DNA of 64,000 nucleotides from Bemisia tabaci (GCF_918797505.1 NC_092793.1:43636243-43700242); one strand, 5' to 3'; positions 10,920 through 22,390 are shown, counted from the first letter of the stretch. Program-made: numbers and translations. Notes: generated by a model not told the origin, from the sequence alone.

Positions 10920-12307
10920 CCCTGGTAAAAATGGCAAGTGTTAGGTCAGTGAATTTTCCACTGAGGTCAGTGCAATTTGCTCTGAGGTCAGTTCAGTTTT
11001 CTCTGACGTAAGTGTTAAAGCACTTACCCAAGAAGTCAGCACTGAGGTAAGAGGCACTGACGTCGGGAGAAAGACTTACCTAAGTGCAGAGATGTCTCTG
11101 AGGTAAGCGGGACTGAGGTCAGGACTTGGTTCAGAGGGTAAGTCTCTGACATCAATCTTAATCGAACCGCACTCACTCCCAAAAAGTAGAGATGGCTCCC
11201 CCTTCCCCCACCCTATTTCATTTTCGCGGGGGAATATTTCCTCGGGACACGGGGACCACAAACTTTATCTTTCAGAGAGGCATATTTTGTAGAAGGTGGG
11301 ATTTTCTAAGAGGGAAGGAAAACTAGTTTAAGTAGCCACACTCTTGAATAATTTGTTTTACCCTCTTCGTTTAAGATGGCACTTAAATAATTAAAACACA
11401 ACAAAAAATGAGATCGATAAAAATATTATCACCGCTAAAATATGTATTTAGATATATTTATTTAAGCATTATTATTTTTTTATAAAAAAAAATAGTTTTA
11501 AATTTGGTTTTAATTTTTTTCAGTTTTAACTGTTTTTAAAATGTTTCAGACTCAATTTTTTTTAAAATTTTCCTATTTTATTTTCAATTCTTTTCTAACT
11601 TTTTTACTCCTTTACTTTCAATTTTTGTATCTGCTAATTTATATTTTTTGTATAATTTCAACTTTCATTATTTTTTTTGCATCATTAGCTTTAATTTTGA
11701 ATTTTAGTGCGATCCATTTTTTTTTCAAAGAAACGTAACTTACAAAACTTCATTTACATGTTGATTGATTAAAAAAGAATAATAGAAAAATTAAGTATCG
11801 GATTCACATTCAAAGACAAAATCATCATTTGCTGGCAAGATTACCCCAATGGGGGCCCTGAAATGGTAAAATTACGCCCCTAACACGTACACGCGCAGGT
11901 AGTGTAGTGGTTCAATCGCTAGGACGATCACCGAAGTTAAGTTACGTCGGGCGTAGTTAGTACTTAGATTGGAGACCGCATGGGAACGAGCGATATCCCC
12001 TGAAGATTGTGATACTTGCTTGGGATTGAAAACTCACAGCAGCCCTCCCTGATCGTCAAATAGTGACTTAACGTACCTGGCAGATCGGTAATTAACGAAA
12101 TTTTTGCCTGTACAGTATTTCTGGGAGTTTCCACTCCGCTTACGTCTGAGACACTTAGGTCAGTGCCACTTACATCAGAGGCACTTGCCTTTGGAACAGA
12201 CCTAACACTGAGGTAGCAGATCAGCGCCCGGCAGCACTGACATCAGTGCTTAGGTCTGTTCCAAAGGCAAGTGCTACTGATCTGAGCACTTGCCATTTTT
12301 ACCAGGG
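10920..12307 (+). mobile_element. 1388-bp TIR element with a 5S rRNA-like core (copy 1)
   Basis: The ends are ccctggtaaaaatggcaagt and its reverse complement. A near-identical 1388-bp copy lies at 50898-52285, with about six base differences seen by eye. Flanking GA on both sides suggests a 2-bp target duplication. The arms (about 10935-11160 and 12130-12290) are made of cactgaggtcagtg and cacttac words. The right arm also holds a perfect hairpin around cttgcctttggaacagacct. A 5S-like block lies at 11890-12000. No transposase is present. The short ORFs inside occur identically in both copies and have no recognisable content. Confidence 0.9.
11890..12000 (+). other. 5S rRNA-derived core inside the TIR element
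   Basis: GATCACCGAAGTTAAG, then ACGTCGGGCG, GTTAGTACTTAGAT and GACCGC-TGGGAAC follow in the order and spacing of the 5S rRNA internal promoter (A box, intermediate element, C box). The 5' part of 5S is replaced by a tRNA A-box-like string (TAGTGTAGTGG). It cannot be a full 5S gene. Pol III promoter function is inferred. Confidence 0.75.
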
Positions 12308-12729
12308 GAGGCATTGAAAAATGGGCATAAAATAAAGCTAAAAAAGCAGAGGCTCATTGTACAAGGATGTTAAGAAAAATGACTTCTTCGCAAGAATGTA
12401 GGCAATCCTCAAATTTAAGAAACTGTCAGTAAGACCAACACTCTTACCATTTTCCTCTAAATATAATTGTTAGCAGAAATATGTAGTAAAGAAGTGTTTT
12501 ATTGTTTTATTTTCTCATTGGAAAAAAGGCATTGTGAACAAAAAAATTTATAATTTAAAATTCCATGTATTTAGAAAACATCAGCGCGCATATACACATG
12601 GCAATAAAACACGAAATTTCTCTCAATATAGGACTAAACTTTAATCCTTATCTAAATTATAATAGCACTCTGTAATGCTCGAACGATCATTGCATTATTT
12701 CATGAGCATTCAATTGACATCAAATGACA

Positions 12730-13845
12730 CCCAAGTAGCATGGATTGCAATTTCATTGCAATGGATTGTGAGTTGATTGCAATTTTTGCTTGTTGCCTAT
12801 ACGTTCATTTGAAGGCGCTTAAAAAGTTGCAATTTTATTGCAATAAGTTTGCAAGAAATGTAGATTATGCTTGTTGCCTAACCTTCTTTTTCAAGGCACT
12901 ATAAAGACTGCAATTTCGGTGCAATCATGTTGTAACAAATTCACGCCATGTGCCTGGCATCCAATTCTCTAGTTGTTTTAAAGTTTTTTCGACTTAAATG
13001 TCTCACCTAACCCATATAGCCCAACATATTTTGAAAATATTGTCACCTTTATCAAAATATTTTCATGGCAATATTGTAATTAAGATATTTTCAAAATATT
13101 TTTAAAACATTTTAAAGGAATATTTTGAAAATGTTTACAAAAAATATTTTTAAAATAATTCAAAAATATTGCCTGTAAACATGCATATTAAAAATATTCC
13201 TTAAGAAAGTTTTGAAAATATTTTAAAAATATTTTTTGAAAATATTTTTAAGTTCTCAAGTTAGTATGTGGTGTAATTTACACCGGTGTAAATTTAGTGT
13301 GAGTACCTATTACGTGATATCGAAAAAAAAAATCAGACAAAAAAAATATGAAAAAAATAAATAACACGAAAAAAAATAAATAATAGGCAATGAAAGAAGC
13401 CTGAGAAAAACGGCGTTAATCAAATCTATGATGAATGTTGAGCCACGCACTGACGCAATGCATGCGATAACAGCCTTAACAGGCGTGATTTCAACCCTGC
13501 TCATCATCAGCTCCCTGTAGCTCAGTGGAAGAGTGCTCCGCTATGGCATTCGCGGGTCGGGTTCAAGCCCACTCAAGGGCGTCCGGTATTTTATGCTGCT
13601 AAACGTCGTAGGACATTAGGTAAGCATGGGTTCGAATTATTATAATTTCCCCGGAAAATTTAGGGGTTGAAATTTAAAGGTCGTCAATATTGAAATTTCT
13701 TTGCAAAAAAAAAATTGCAACTTTTTTACAATGAGGGGGTCAGATGTTGTAAAATAATTGCAATTTTCTTGCAAGAAAGTTGAAATCATCTGGAAATTTT
13801 ATTTCATTTAAATTGCAATTTTTTCGTTGCAAAATGCTACTTGGG
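12730..13845. mobile_element. 1116-bp tRNA-core element with CCCAAGTAGCA ends (copy 2)
   Basis: The ends are cccaagtagca (12730-12740) and tgctacttggg (13835-13845), flanked by CA on both sides as a possible 2-bp duplication. The outer arms are rich in attgcaat / ttgcaa words. From about 13010 the left part switches to the aaaatatttt arm seen in copy 1, followed by the same tRNA-like core. It therefore looks like a recombinant or nested product of two arm families around one core type. Confidence 0.75.
13512..13581 (+). other. tRNA-like Pol III core
   Basis: A-box-like TAGCTCAGTGG and B-box-like GGTTCAAGCCC are spaced as in tRNA. The downstream segment (ggacattaggtaag) matches that after the core at 7923. 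It sits inside a TIR element and is not called a functional tRNA gene. Confidence 0.6.
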
Positions 13846-13879
13846 CATCGATACGGAAACAAGAATTTTTTCAGCTTTA

Positions 13880-14591
13880 TACTGCTGAGTGTATTACTGG
13901 TTCAGTGCCAGTGTAATGCTAGCATTACACTAATGAGTGTATAACTGTGTGATGAGTGTTTACCAGTCACGGCCACCAGATGGCGCCGTACTCTTCAATG
14001 TGTGATTACCGTTTTCTCTGGGCCCAAGCCTGCCTCGGATGAATGGTTTTTGTCTCGTTATTTTTCTTACTTGTTAAGGTGTTAATGATTTACTTCTAGA
14101 GATTTCACTTTTCTTTTAATATTTATATTTGATAAGTTATAGAACCGGTTAAAAGTTGCGCTCTCTTTTTCACAGCCTCATATCATTATACTTGGGCATA
14201 CCCGGGAAATGTGATTCCCCGATGGTTGCAATGGTACCGTTAACAAGGACAAACACCGCGAAAGCCTCACCGTGGAATTAGGGCGCAAGGCGTCCCCGCC
14301 CTCTCGCCCCGGCCTAGCGCCACCCCCTCGGGTAATGAAGTGTCAAGATAATACTCCTGAGTGTATAACCAGTATAATGCCAGTGTAATGTTAGCATTAC
14401 ACTCGTGAGTGTATAGCTAGTATAATGCCAACTATATACTCGTGAGTGTATAGCTAGTTTAATGCTAGCTATATCCTCGAGAGTGTATAACTAGTGTAAT
14501 GCTAGCATAAAGCAATTCTGTGTGCAAATCACATTATGCTAGCTATACACTCACGAGTGTAATGCTAGCATTACACTAATTTTTAGCAGGG
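13880..14591. repeat. Right word arm of the 8.6-kb element
   Basis: Dense agtgtaatgctagcattaca words lie at 13880-13970 and 14340-14591, ending atttttagcaggg. The final 250 bp, starting gaagtgtcaagataat, recur at 35945-36249. The 360 bp between the two patches are GC-richer and unexplained. Confidence 0.65.
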
Positions 14592-14593
14592 TA

Positions 14594-14985
14594 ATAAGTA
14601 AGTTGTTTGAGCAATGTGTTGTATGTGAGAGAATTTGGGCGGCTAGGGCTCGGCCCAGACGTGGTTGAGTTGCCTGGGGCGGTCTCGAGTGGGGGCTCTC
14701 ATCCTCAATATTTTTCTATATTTTTCTGTTTTTCTAGGTACTCTGTTTTCTTTAATCTCGGGGTTTTTTTTACAGCACTTTCTGCTAAATAGTTTTAATT
14801 CTATTCCATTCTATTCAACTTATTGTTTTTGTTTTTGTTCTTTTTAAATTGTAATAAGATCTAGACCCAAATTTTAGTTAAGTAGTATTGGTGTCATTAA
14901 GGTATGTTTTGGGGCCCTTATTGTGGCCCCGTTTATCTTTGTATAAGAATTAAACTAATAAATAAATAAATTCATAAATGAATAA
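14594..14985 (+). mobile_element. Probable LINE-A 3' tail
   Basis: It begins where the 8.6-kb element ends. It runs through a GC-rich then T-rich untranslated stretch to 'ggggcccttattgtggcccc' and closes with an (ATAA)n run near 14960, as many CR1/jockey-like LINE tails do. Assignment to LINE-A rests on position and not on matching coding sequence. Confidence 0.5.
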
Positions 14986-16195
14986 AAATAAATATATTTC
15001 CATGCGAATTCTCAGAGTCACATTCCTTCAGTGAAACTGCTATGTTTATGAACTCAGCAATGTTCTGCCCTAGCTGCAGTCTACGTAGGTCTCTTATTTC
15101 ACGCACCAGAAGTTGTATAAACTTGTGAAACCTTAGACGCGGTGGTGGGCTGAGTTATACAATCAAGCTCAAAAATATTAATTAAACTGGGTAGAGGGGT
15201 GGGTACTGTTGAGAAATCTTAAAATAGGATAGGGAAAACTTTTAGACCGATTCTTTTGGTTATAATACAAAATTTGAATACAAAATCAACAGAAGCTACC
15301 TTATCTTCGCGGTAAATTTATCCTAGGTAAATTTGTGTTAAAACCTAGCTGCTACCTATTCATTTATGCTATACATTACACTTTCTCCCTGAAAAAATTA
15401 TTTTCAGCGTTGTATCATGAGTTCTATTTCTTTTAAGTACTAGGGCTATTTCAGGGTGTCTGGCAATATACAAAATTAAAATTTCCTGACGTTTCCCCGA
15501 CAAAAACGGCCAATAAACTGGGAAAGAGTTTAGAATTCCCTAACGGACAGCAAATATAATTCCGTGACATTTTCCCTGCAAAAAAGGAAAATATTCATAA
15601 TTTTTGAACATGGCTGAACTGATTAGATATAAGAAAGAATTTTTTCATGTTTCAGGAATAATGTAATAAACAGAGCAAAATATTTAGTGCCTAAACTTAT
15701 GCGGGATATGCTTGTCTCATTTTTAAACTTTTAAAGACATCAGCAGAATTTCTGGTGGAAAGGAGGACTTTTTATAGGTAGATTAGATTTTGTAGCATTA
15801 TTCGTTTTTGCAGTGCATTAAAAATAATGGGTAAGCTTCTTCGTCACGTCAGTTCTAATCTTTAAGGAATTTCCTGTTCATTTTACCTTATTTTTATTAT
15901 TTATTTTTTATCTTTTATCTTCTGTTTTTTATTTTTCCATTTTTTTTACAAGAAAATTTTGTTTTCTGTTTTTCAATTTTTTTTGTTTTCTGTTTTTGGC
16001 GCGTATACATAGTAGACTGGTGGGCTCGTCGTGAATCTTTGAAAGCTTGTAAAAAAGTTACAAATACTTCAATCTTTTAGGTTAATGGATTTTCTGTTTT
16101 CTGGGGTTTTTTTTTACTGTAAATTTTAAAGATATACGGGCTTCGTTATTTAGTTTCTTTTTAATACTTATAAATCTGCACCGCGCTGATTTAAA
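14986..16195. other. No gene recognised
   Basis: AT-rich sequence with T-rich runs (15880-15990). No convincing ORF, exon or element ends were seen. Alk tail exons could in principle lie here on the minus strand, but none could be supported. Confidence 0.4.
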
Positions 16196-16490
16196 ATATG
16201 CATATCGATGGTGTAAGTCGGCAATCACATAACTCGCTTTGCCATGTCGCAGACTTCCTGTCATATTTTATTTTTTAAACGGAAAACTACTCAACGGCAA
16301 TTCTTCAAAAGTACCGTGATTTTTCTTCCCTGTGCAAAAAAAATTCTGCAAATCTTCAAGGAATCATGTCAATTTGTTCTGCTTTAAAAAAAAAAAAAAA
16401 AACATAGCGGCGGAGATTTTCAGACACCGCAAACGAGTTATGTGATTGCTGACTTGCACTGACGATATATGAGCAAAATCATACGAACTG
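16196..16490. repeat. Imperfect foldback
   Basis: gcaatcacataactcg near 16220 and its reverse complement near 16434 form the core of an imperfect inverted repeat extending about 40 bp per arm. An A run separates the arms. The following 16491-16840 holds no supported gene. A ccggcggccgccggga palindrome lies near 16805. Confidence 0.5.
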
Positions 16491-16839
16491 ATTCGAGGAT
16501 GGCTGAGCAGTTCAGCAATCTTCGAATAAGAATTTCACTTCTCCGTTTTGTTTAAAACGTTGCTTTGACAGATCTCTACACCCCTGTTATGCTTTTCAAA
16601 AATTGGTAACACTGCTCTGATACCCAGGGCCAGCCAGGGCAGCCGTAAGTGCAATCTGTGATGAGCCTCGAGACTCATTAGACCATTTGCTAAACAGCGC
16701 TCATGTAGGAAGCTACTTGCACACGTAGAAATCCACTTACCCCTCTCTTCCCCACGCGCCTGACAACTGCGTCGGCGACTCAAGAGGAACAATGGCCTAG
16801 GTCCCGGCGGCCGCCGGGACCCTCACCCTATTACTTGTG

Positions 16840-19800
16840 CTTGATTAATCATTTCACCGTCACGCTAGGATTCATCCAATTTTCCAAAAACAATTGTTTC
16901 AAGTGTATTTAGCAATTTTTTCCTTACTCTTCGTTAAAACACGAATAAAAAAAGGCCTCATTCATAAAAATCGGCCGAATAGATGAGAAGTTACAGTTAC
17001 AGTTCGAAATCCTAAGAAATCAACAAAACCTCGACTTCTCCATACAAAAAATAAAATGAAGGGAAATAAATAGAAAGGTACAAATTACAATTAAATATAA
17101 TTGACCTCAGAATTTGACAATCGATTCGATTATATAACGGAGAAAAAATTGGGAGAAATTACAAAAAATTCGCCTCTTCCATAGGGGCTCCCTTGTAAGA
17201 ATTTGGACCTGGAGACAAGGGTCGAATAGCAGCAGTACTCCATACAATACACGGTGTGCCCGAACGAGTTAAACATTTTTACATGTACAAATCGAAAATT
17301 CTTTATATTTATCAACTATAGTGTCTCTTGAATCGGTTAAGCCACAAAAAAAAAAAAAAAATAAAAAAAAATAAAATAAAATAAAATAAAATTAAAAAAA
17401 CCGTCAAGATTCTGGAAAATAAAGGCGATTTAAATGTATTATGTGGCTTTAATGATTAAATCACCGGTAGGAAATCCCGTTATATTTTTAAAAAAGAATT
17501 GATTCCGTAGTCTAATGCCTAAGTTTCGTAAATACGATTATTTTAAGCACTCAAACATTTTACCATCAATTTTAGCCATGGGTGATTTCCTGAGAACCGA
17601 TAATATCACGAATTTCTCATCCTTAAAAATGGCTTGCTTTTAGGGCAGCCGATTCGACCATCGAACCGCGGTTTAAATGGAAGCTTATAATAACACAAAA
17701 CTCTGAGAAAAAATTTGAGATGAGTTTAGGAACGGTTTCTAAGTAACGAGGAGAGGCGGGCAAAGTGGCTAAAATCCGATCTAATTTTTGCCGTTTTTCT
17801 GTTGAATTGATTTGCCGCGGACTTCTGACTGTGTCCAAACATGGTTTCTGTTCAGCATTTCGATACATCAGTATTTTTACACGTAGAATCTAATGAGTCT
17901 TTTGAAAAATCTAAAAACTGTAAGACATTTCAAACGCACCCGAATGGCGGGAAACTGACGTGGTTAATGTACTGCGGTAGTCATAACGCAATCTTCTCTC
18001 ATTTTCCTCTGATGTTTGTTAAAATAAAACGTATTTCGATGTGGAGTGGTTGCTTGTTTATTACAGGTAACATATGAATGTGATTCTAGTCTTGAATTCA
18101 AAAGATATAATTTCGACTTTAGTATTGTTCTCATATACGAAGAGAAGATAGACATTTGACGGACGTCGTGGAAACCCTTGCCCGCCTCTGATTGGTGCCG
18201 GATGACATCAATCGGTGCGGCGCGAAACCGGGGCGTTTTAAATTTGCGTATAGGTTGAGCGATTTGAACTGCGCATTTCTCGGTAATTGAGTTACTTGTT
18301 CGCGTTTTTAATGTTCGCATCGTGTTATACGCGTCATTTTCCTTCAGAAAACTGTATTCGCAAGTCAAAATTCGCTTATGGTTTAGTTACCCATTTTCAA
18401 GTCAGGGAGTCGACATACAGGGTTATCCAGAAGTCCGGGACCCCCCTTATAACTTGTGAACAAAAAATGCTAGAGATTTGAAATTTGGGGAATGTTCCTA
18501 GGTCAAAGGGAACTACTTTTTGGCGTACCCAAAATTTTGGGGGGCGCCCCCCCTGAGGGGGGGGGCGGACCCTAACATTTTTTTTTTCAAATGGGAACCC
18601 CTATCTTGTGATACATCATTCGAAAGGGCTTAAAAAAAGAAAACTTTCGGCGCAAACCGATTGTCGATACCTCAATTTTTAACAAAATGGCGGCCAAAAA
18701 ATGGCGGCTCATTCAAAAGTATGGGCCTCCGCTCATAACTCATGAACAAAAAATGCTAGGGACTCGAAATTTGGGGAATATTCCTAGGTGAAAGGGAACT
18801 ACTTTTTGGCGTACTCAAAATTTCGTGGGGCGGCCCTCCTGAGGGGGGGCGGACCCTAACCCTTTTTTTTCAAATAGGAAACCCTATCTTGTGATACATC
18901 ATTCGAAAGGGCTTGAAAAAAGAAAACTTTTGGCGCAAACCGATTGTCGATACCTCAATTTTTAACAAAATGGCGGCCAAAAAATAGCGGAAATGCGTTT
19001 TTTGGTTATTTGCCATCGGATTCGCTTGAAACTTGGTTTCCACAGGTTTTCGAGCACGAAAAAAACAAATACGATATTAGATTTGCAAAATACCCGAGCT
19101 TTTCCAAGATGGCGGCCGAAAAATGGCGGGAAAATAAGTTTACATCGGAATGTGTCAGATTTCCTGTGCGTTGCTCTCAGCCAGTTGAAAATCGTGTTTC
19201 CTGATTTGTCATTTCAACTACCCAGGACTCACCACGGGGAGGTGGCTACGCGTCGAGTCCCACCCGTGCCTCCCCTTCCGCCCGACCACTGAGGCACATT
19301 TTAATAGCGTTCGCTAAAACGCGTTAACGCGTTGCGTTAATTGAAATTACTCACCACCTTGGCCGCCATCTTGGAAAAACTCGGGTATTTTGCAGATCCA
19401 ATATCGTATTTGTTTTTTTCGTGCTCGAAAACCTGTGGAAACCAAGTTTCAAGCGATTCCGACGGCAAATAACCAAAAAACGCATTTCTGCCATTTTTTG
19501 GCCGCCATTTTGTTAAAAATTGAGGTATCGACAATCGGTTTGCGCCAAAAGTTTTCTTTTTCCAAGCCCTTTCAAATGATGTATCACAAGATAGGGGTTC
19601 CTATTTGAAAAAAAAGGGTTAGGGTCCGCCCCCCTCAGGGGGGCCGCCCCACGAAATTTTGAGTACGCCAAAAAGTAGTTCCCTTTCACCTAGGGATATT
19701 CCCCAAATTTCGAATCCCTAACATTTTTTGTTCATGAGTTATGAGCGGAGGCCCAGACTTTTGAATGAGCCGCCATTTAGTTAAAAATTGAGGTATCGAC

Positions 19801-20650
19801 AATCGATTTGCGCCGAAAGTTTTCTTTTTTTAAGCCCTTTCGAATGATGTATCACAAGATAGGGGTTCCCATTTGAAAAAAAAGAGTTAGGGTCCGCCCC
19901 CCCCTCAGGGGGGGCGCCCCCCAAAATTTTGGGTACGCCAAAAAGTAGTTCCCTTTGACCTAGGAACATTCCCCAAATTCCAAATCTCTAGCATTTTTTG
20001 TTCACAAGTTATAAGGGGGGTCCCGGACCTCTGGATAACCCTGTATTAATTCAACGAGTGGGTACATCGACCTGGTAAGGTTTCTGCGATTTTTTACGGC
20101 AAATCGGTAGATTTTCGGGATGAAGATTGCTTACTTTCAATTATTCATGAATGAATAAAGCATGGACATGGTTGACCTTCTTTGCATGGAAAGACGTTTA
20201 AAATTGCAAAATCAAGACATATTTAATGCAATTGCATTTATGTCGAGTCAATTTCTTTTCAATAATATAACGGGATTTATACTACCGGTGATTTGGGTAT
20301 TTTAGCCCCAAAATACATTTCAATCGACTTCATCTTTCAGGACTTCGACAGAATTTTTCCTTTCTTCGTTTAAATTATTCCGTAGCACTTTTTTCAAGAA
20401 TCTGATAAGATTTTCCTTGAGGCAGATCAAAAAAGTTAAACTCGTCCGAATGGCTTTCTGCATTCACAATACACGGTCTCGTCAAGGTGCGTCGCGTCGT
20501 TGACCTCGCAGTGTTGGATCGTGAATTTTCCTATTGTGCTGCTTGCCTATTTTGAAATCTCTGTAAATGAAAACTAAAGGGGTTGATATGTGCGAGTTAA
20601 TGACGCGCCTTATCAACACATTGTGTTGGAGTTCACTGCTTGTTTAAATT
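16840..20650 (-). repeat. Large inverted duplication, copy 1
   Basis: Read on the minus strand, 20650 to 16840 matches 49165-52890 on the plus strand in several blocks (20650-20055, about 17870-17570 and 17520-16840). Each copy carries different later insertions: an 1.6-kb palindrome here, a TTAR-flanked foldback and a 5S-core TIR element in copy 2. The stretch between 17880 and 18410 matches copy 2 poorly. Copy 2 sits inside LINE-B, so the segment is probably a mobile element of unknown class; no clear termini were found. The ORFs at 17623-17868 and 17130-17315 recur in copy 2 but show no recognisable domain. Confidence 0.7.
18418..20043. mobile_element. 1.6-kb palindromic element, CAGGGTTATCC ends, TA target
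   Basis: The ends are cagggttatcc and ggataaccctg, flanked by TA on both sides (18416-18417, 20044-20045). Each arm of about 700 bp contains two related units starting with 'ataactcatgaacaaaaaatgctag'-type sequence and ending with 'aaaatggcggccaa'. A loop of about 200 bp at 19130-19350 is unique. There is no transposase. The ends and TA target suggest a non-autonomous Tc1/mariner-type element. The ORFs at 18944-19292 and 19337-19608 are mirror images through the palindrome. Confidence 0.85.
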
Positions 20651-21034
20651 TGTTTTTGTTTTCTGTTTTTTTAATTTTTTTGTTGTTTGCTGTTTTTATT
20701 TTTTTATTTTTTTTGTATTCTGTTTTTTAAAGTTTTTTTTTTTTTTTTGTTCTTCATCATTTTTGTTAGCTTTTTTTAAAATTTTTCTTAAGTTCAATTA
20801 ATTTCAATTTTTCTGAATTACAATTATTTTCTGACAACTAACTACAGCAAAAACCACCCGTTTAGCCGCATTTTAAGGATCTAATAGGTAAGGTCTATCT
20901 GAATTACCGTTTCCAGACTTCATTCGATCAGTTCAAAGCAATGAATATGGATCGCTTTTGTTGGTTACTAACCTATTTTGACTTTATATCTTTCAATTAA
21001 AAATTGAATTAAAAAAATTCTATGCAACTACCTG
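20651..21034. other. T-rich stretch, no gene
   Basis: Long runs of T and 'ctgttttt' words. Nothing else was recognised. Confidence 0.4.
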
Positions 21035-21600
21035 ATTCCCCCATTTTGGACCACTGCGACAATAGCGACAGACAACAATAATGAAAAAAAATTAAATACA
21101 TGAATTTATCCAGGATCTGAACTCTTCAGGGGACCTACAATTTCACCTCATTTTTAAACGGTTTGTCGGAGGATCTTAATTTATTGACTAATTCTCCCAT
21201 TTTGGACCTCTATGCGATGGAAATTTGTGAAGCTGAACCCTATTTTAAAAATTTAAAGAATTTTTCCGGGATCTAAAGTCTACTGGGGACCAACAGTTTC
21301 ACTTCATTGTTAAAAAGTTTGACAGAGAATCTTAAGTTGTCCACTAATTCCCCCATTTTTGACCACTGTGCGATGTACATTTGTGAAACTGAACACAATT
21401 TAATGCATTGAGGACCGATAAGAACATTGTTAGCCATGAACTCTGCAGGAGATCAACAATTTCACTTCCATTTTTAAAAAATTGACAAAAAACCCTGATT
21501 CGTCCACGATTTCTTCCCATTTGGGACCACTGTGCGACCGAAATTTTTAAAACTGAACACTATTATATGCACGGGGGTCCAATTGTAACATTCACAGTCC
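21035..21600. repeat. Diverged tandem repeat of about 155 bp, nearly 4 copies
   Basis: The landmark 'cccattttggaccactgtgcga' (with changes) recurs near 21039, 21193, 21350 and 21512. Each is followed by a 'gaactgaacac'-type string and a 'ggggaccaacaatttcactt'-type string. Steps are about 153-161 bp. Confidence 0.7.
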
Positions 21601-22380
21601 AAAGCCATCAAAAATAAAACTTTTTTGTCCAGTTTTCCCGTCTTTTTGCTGTAAAAATGCTGTAAAGAATGATGATGTCAAGGGCGATCAAGCAACTTTG
21701 CCCCCCATTTCTCAAAAACCGTGCGCATACTCAAGGTAAAATTTTTACCAGAGTTTTAGGGTATCATAAGGTATCGTTTGGGCCCAGTTTTAAAAAAATC
21801 CCCACGGTCCCAAATCGTGCCATTCTTAGGGTCGTTCTTCGACTAACTGCCTGAGACATATATCGCATTCGACAGGGAACTTAAAAAAGGAGTCAAATTT
21901 GAAAAGCAAAGGTGGTGGATAAGGTCTAAAGTGCTGTCTTGGCTCCTACGACACCGATTGCAATAAATTTTCACGGCCAAAGTAACTTATGTATTCCAAA
22001 TTTGAAAACATAAGATCGCGGATATGGCCTTCGATGCTACTTCGACGCCTCCTGTTCAATCCATTTCAACGAAAAGCCTAATACCAAGGCATCCGAAGAT
22101 TCAGATAATAATCCAGTTCTCCTGGTTCAGAAAGTATCATTCAATATACCTAGGTACGTTCTGCTGTTGAACTGAGCTTAGCCTACTTGTTCTAGTCATC
22201 CTCTGAAAGGGCCCAAAGTTTACATTAATCAATAGATTATTTTCTGTGAATTGTTATTGTTGCTGTAACGTCAATCTAATTCAGCCATTCATGGTCAACT
22301 TCCTTATGTAATGCACCTCTTATGCCTTTAGGAGGTTTTAAAGTCAATGAAAGGGCGAATGAAAAACTCAGGGTCAATCA
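21601..22380. repeat. Decayed relatives of the 911-3125 and 130-bp repeats
   Basis: 21690-21800 resembles the arm at 2970-3090 (gcaactttgc, ctcaaggtaaaatttttac, atcataaggt). 21900-22080 resembles the 130-bp unit (gtctaaagtgctgtcttggctcc). The rest, up to the Alk exon, shows no gene. Confidence 0.45.
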
Positions 22381-22390
22381 CTTTCATCTA

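Larger units (their letters stand above)
5978..14591. mobile_element. 8.6-kb composite TIR element with CCCTGCTAAAAAT ends, nested in LINE-A
   Basis: The left end ccctgctaaaaatgagtgta (5978-5997) matches the reverse complement of 14572-14591 at 19 of 20 bases. TA flanks both sides (5976-5977 and 14592-14593), consistent with a 2-bp target duplication. Both ends lead into arms made of variants of the word agtgtaatgctagcattaca. The LINE-A coding trace stops exactly at the left end, and LINE-like 3' tail sequence starts at the right end. Inside are a 130-bp tandem array with an inverted mate, a tRNA-core element, a minisatellite, a 5S-core element and a second tRNA-core element. That it was one insertion event, later loaded with others, is inferred. 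Confidence 0.6.

Noticed and set aside
11890..12000. Functional 5S rRNA gene (also 51869-51979 and 45714-45815)
   Set aside because: Only the internal-promoter half is conserved. The 5' part is replaced or decayed, so a full 5S fold is impossible.
16535..16792. 85-aa minus-strand ORF
   Set aside because: No domain, no splice or promoter support, and not repeated elsewhere.
18944..19292. Coding regions in the 1.6-kb palindrome
   Set aside because: The same peptides appear mirrored at 19337-19534, and no domain is recognisable.
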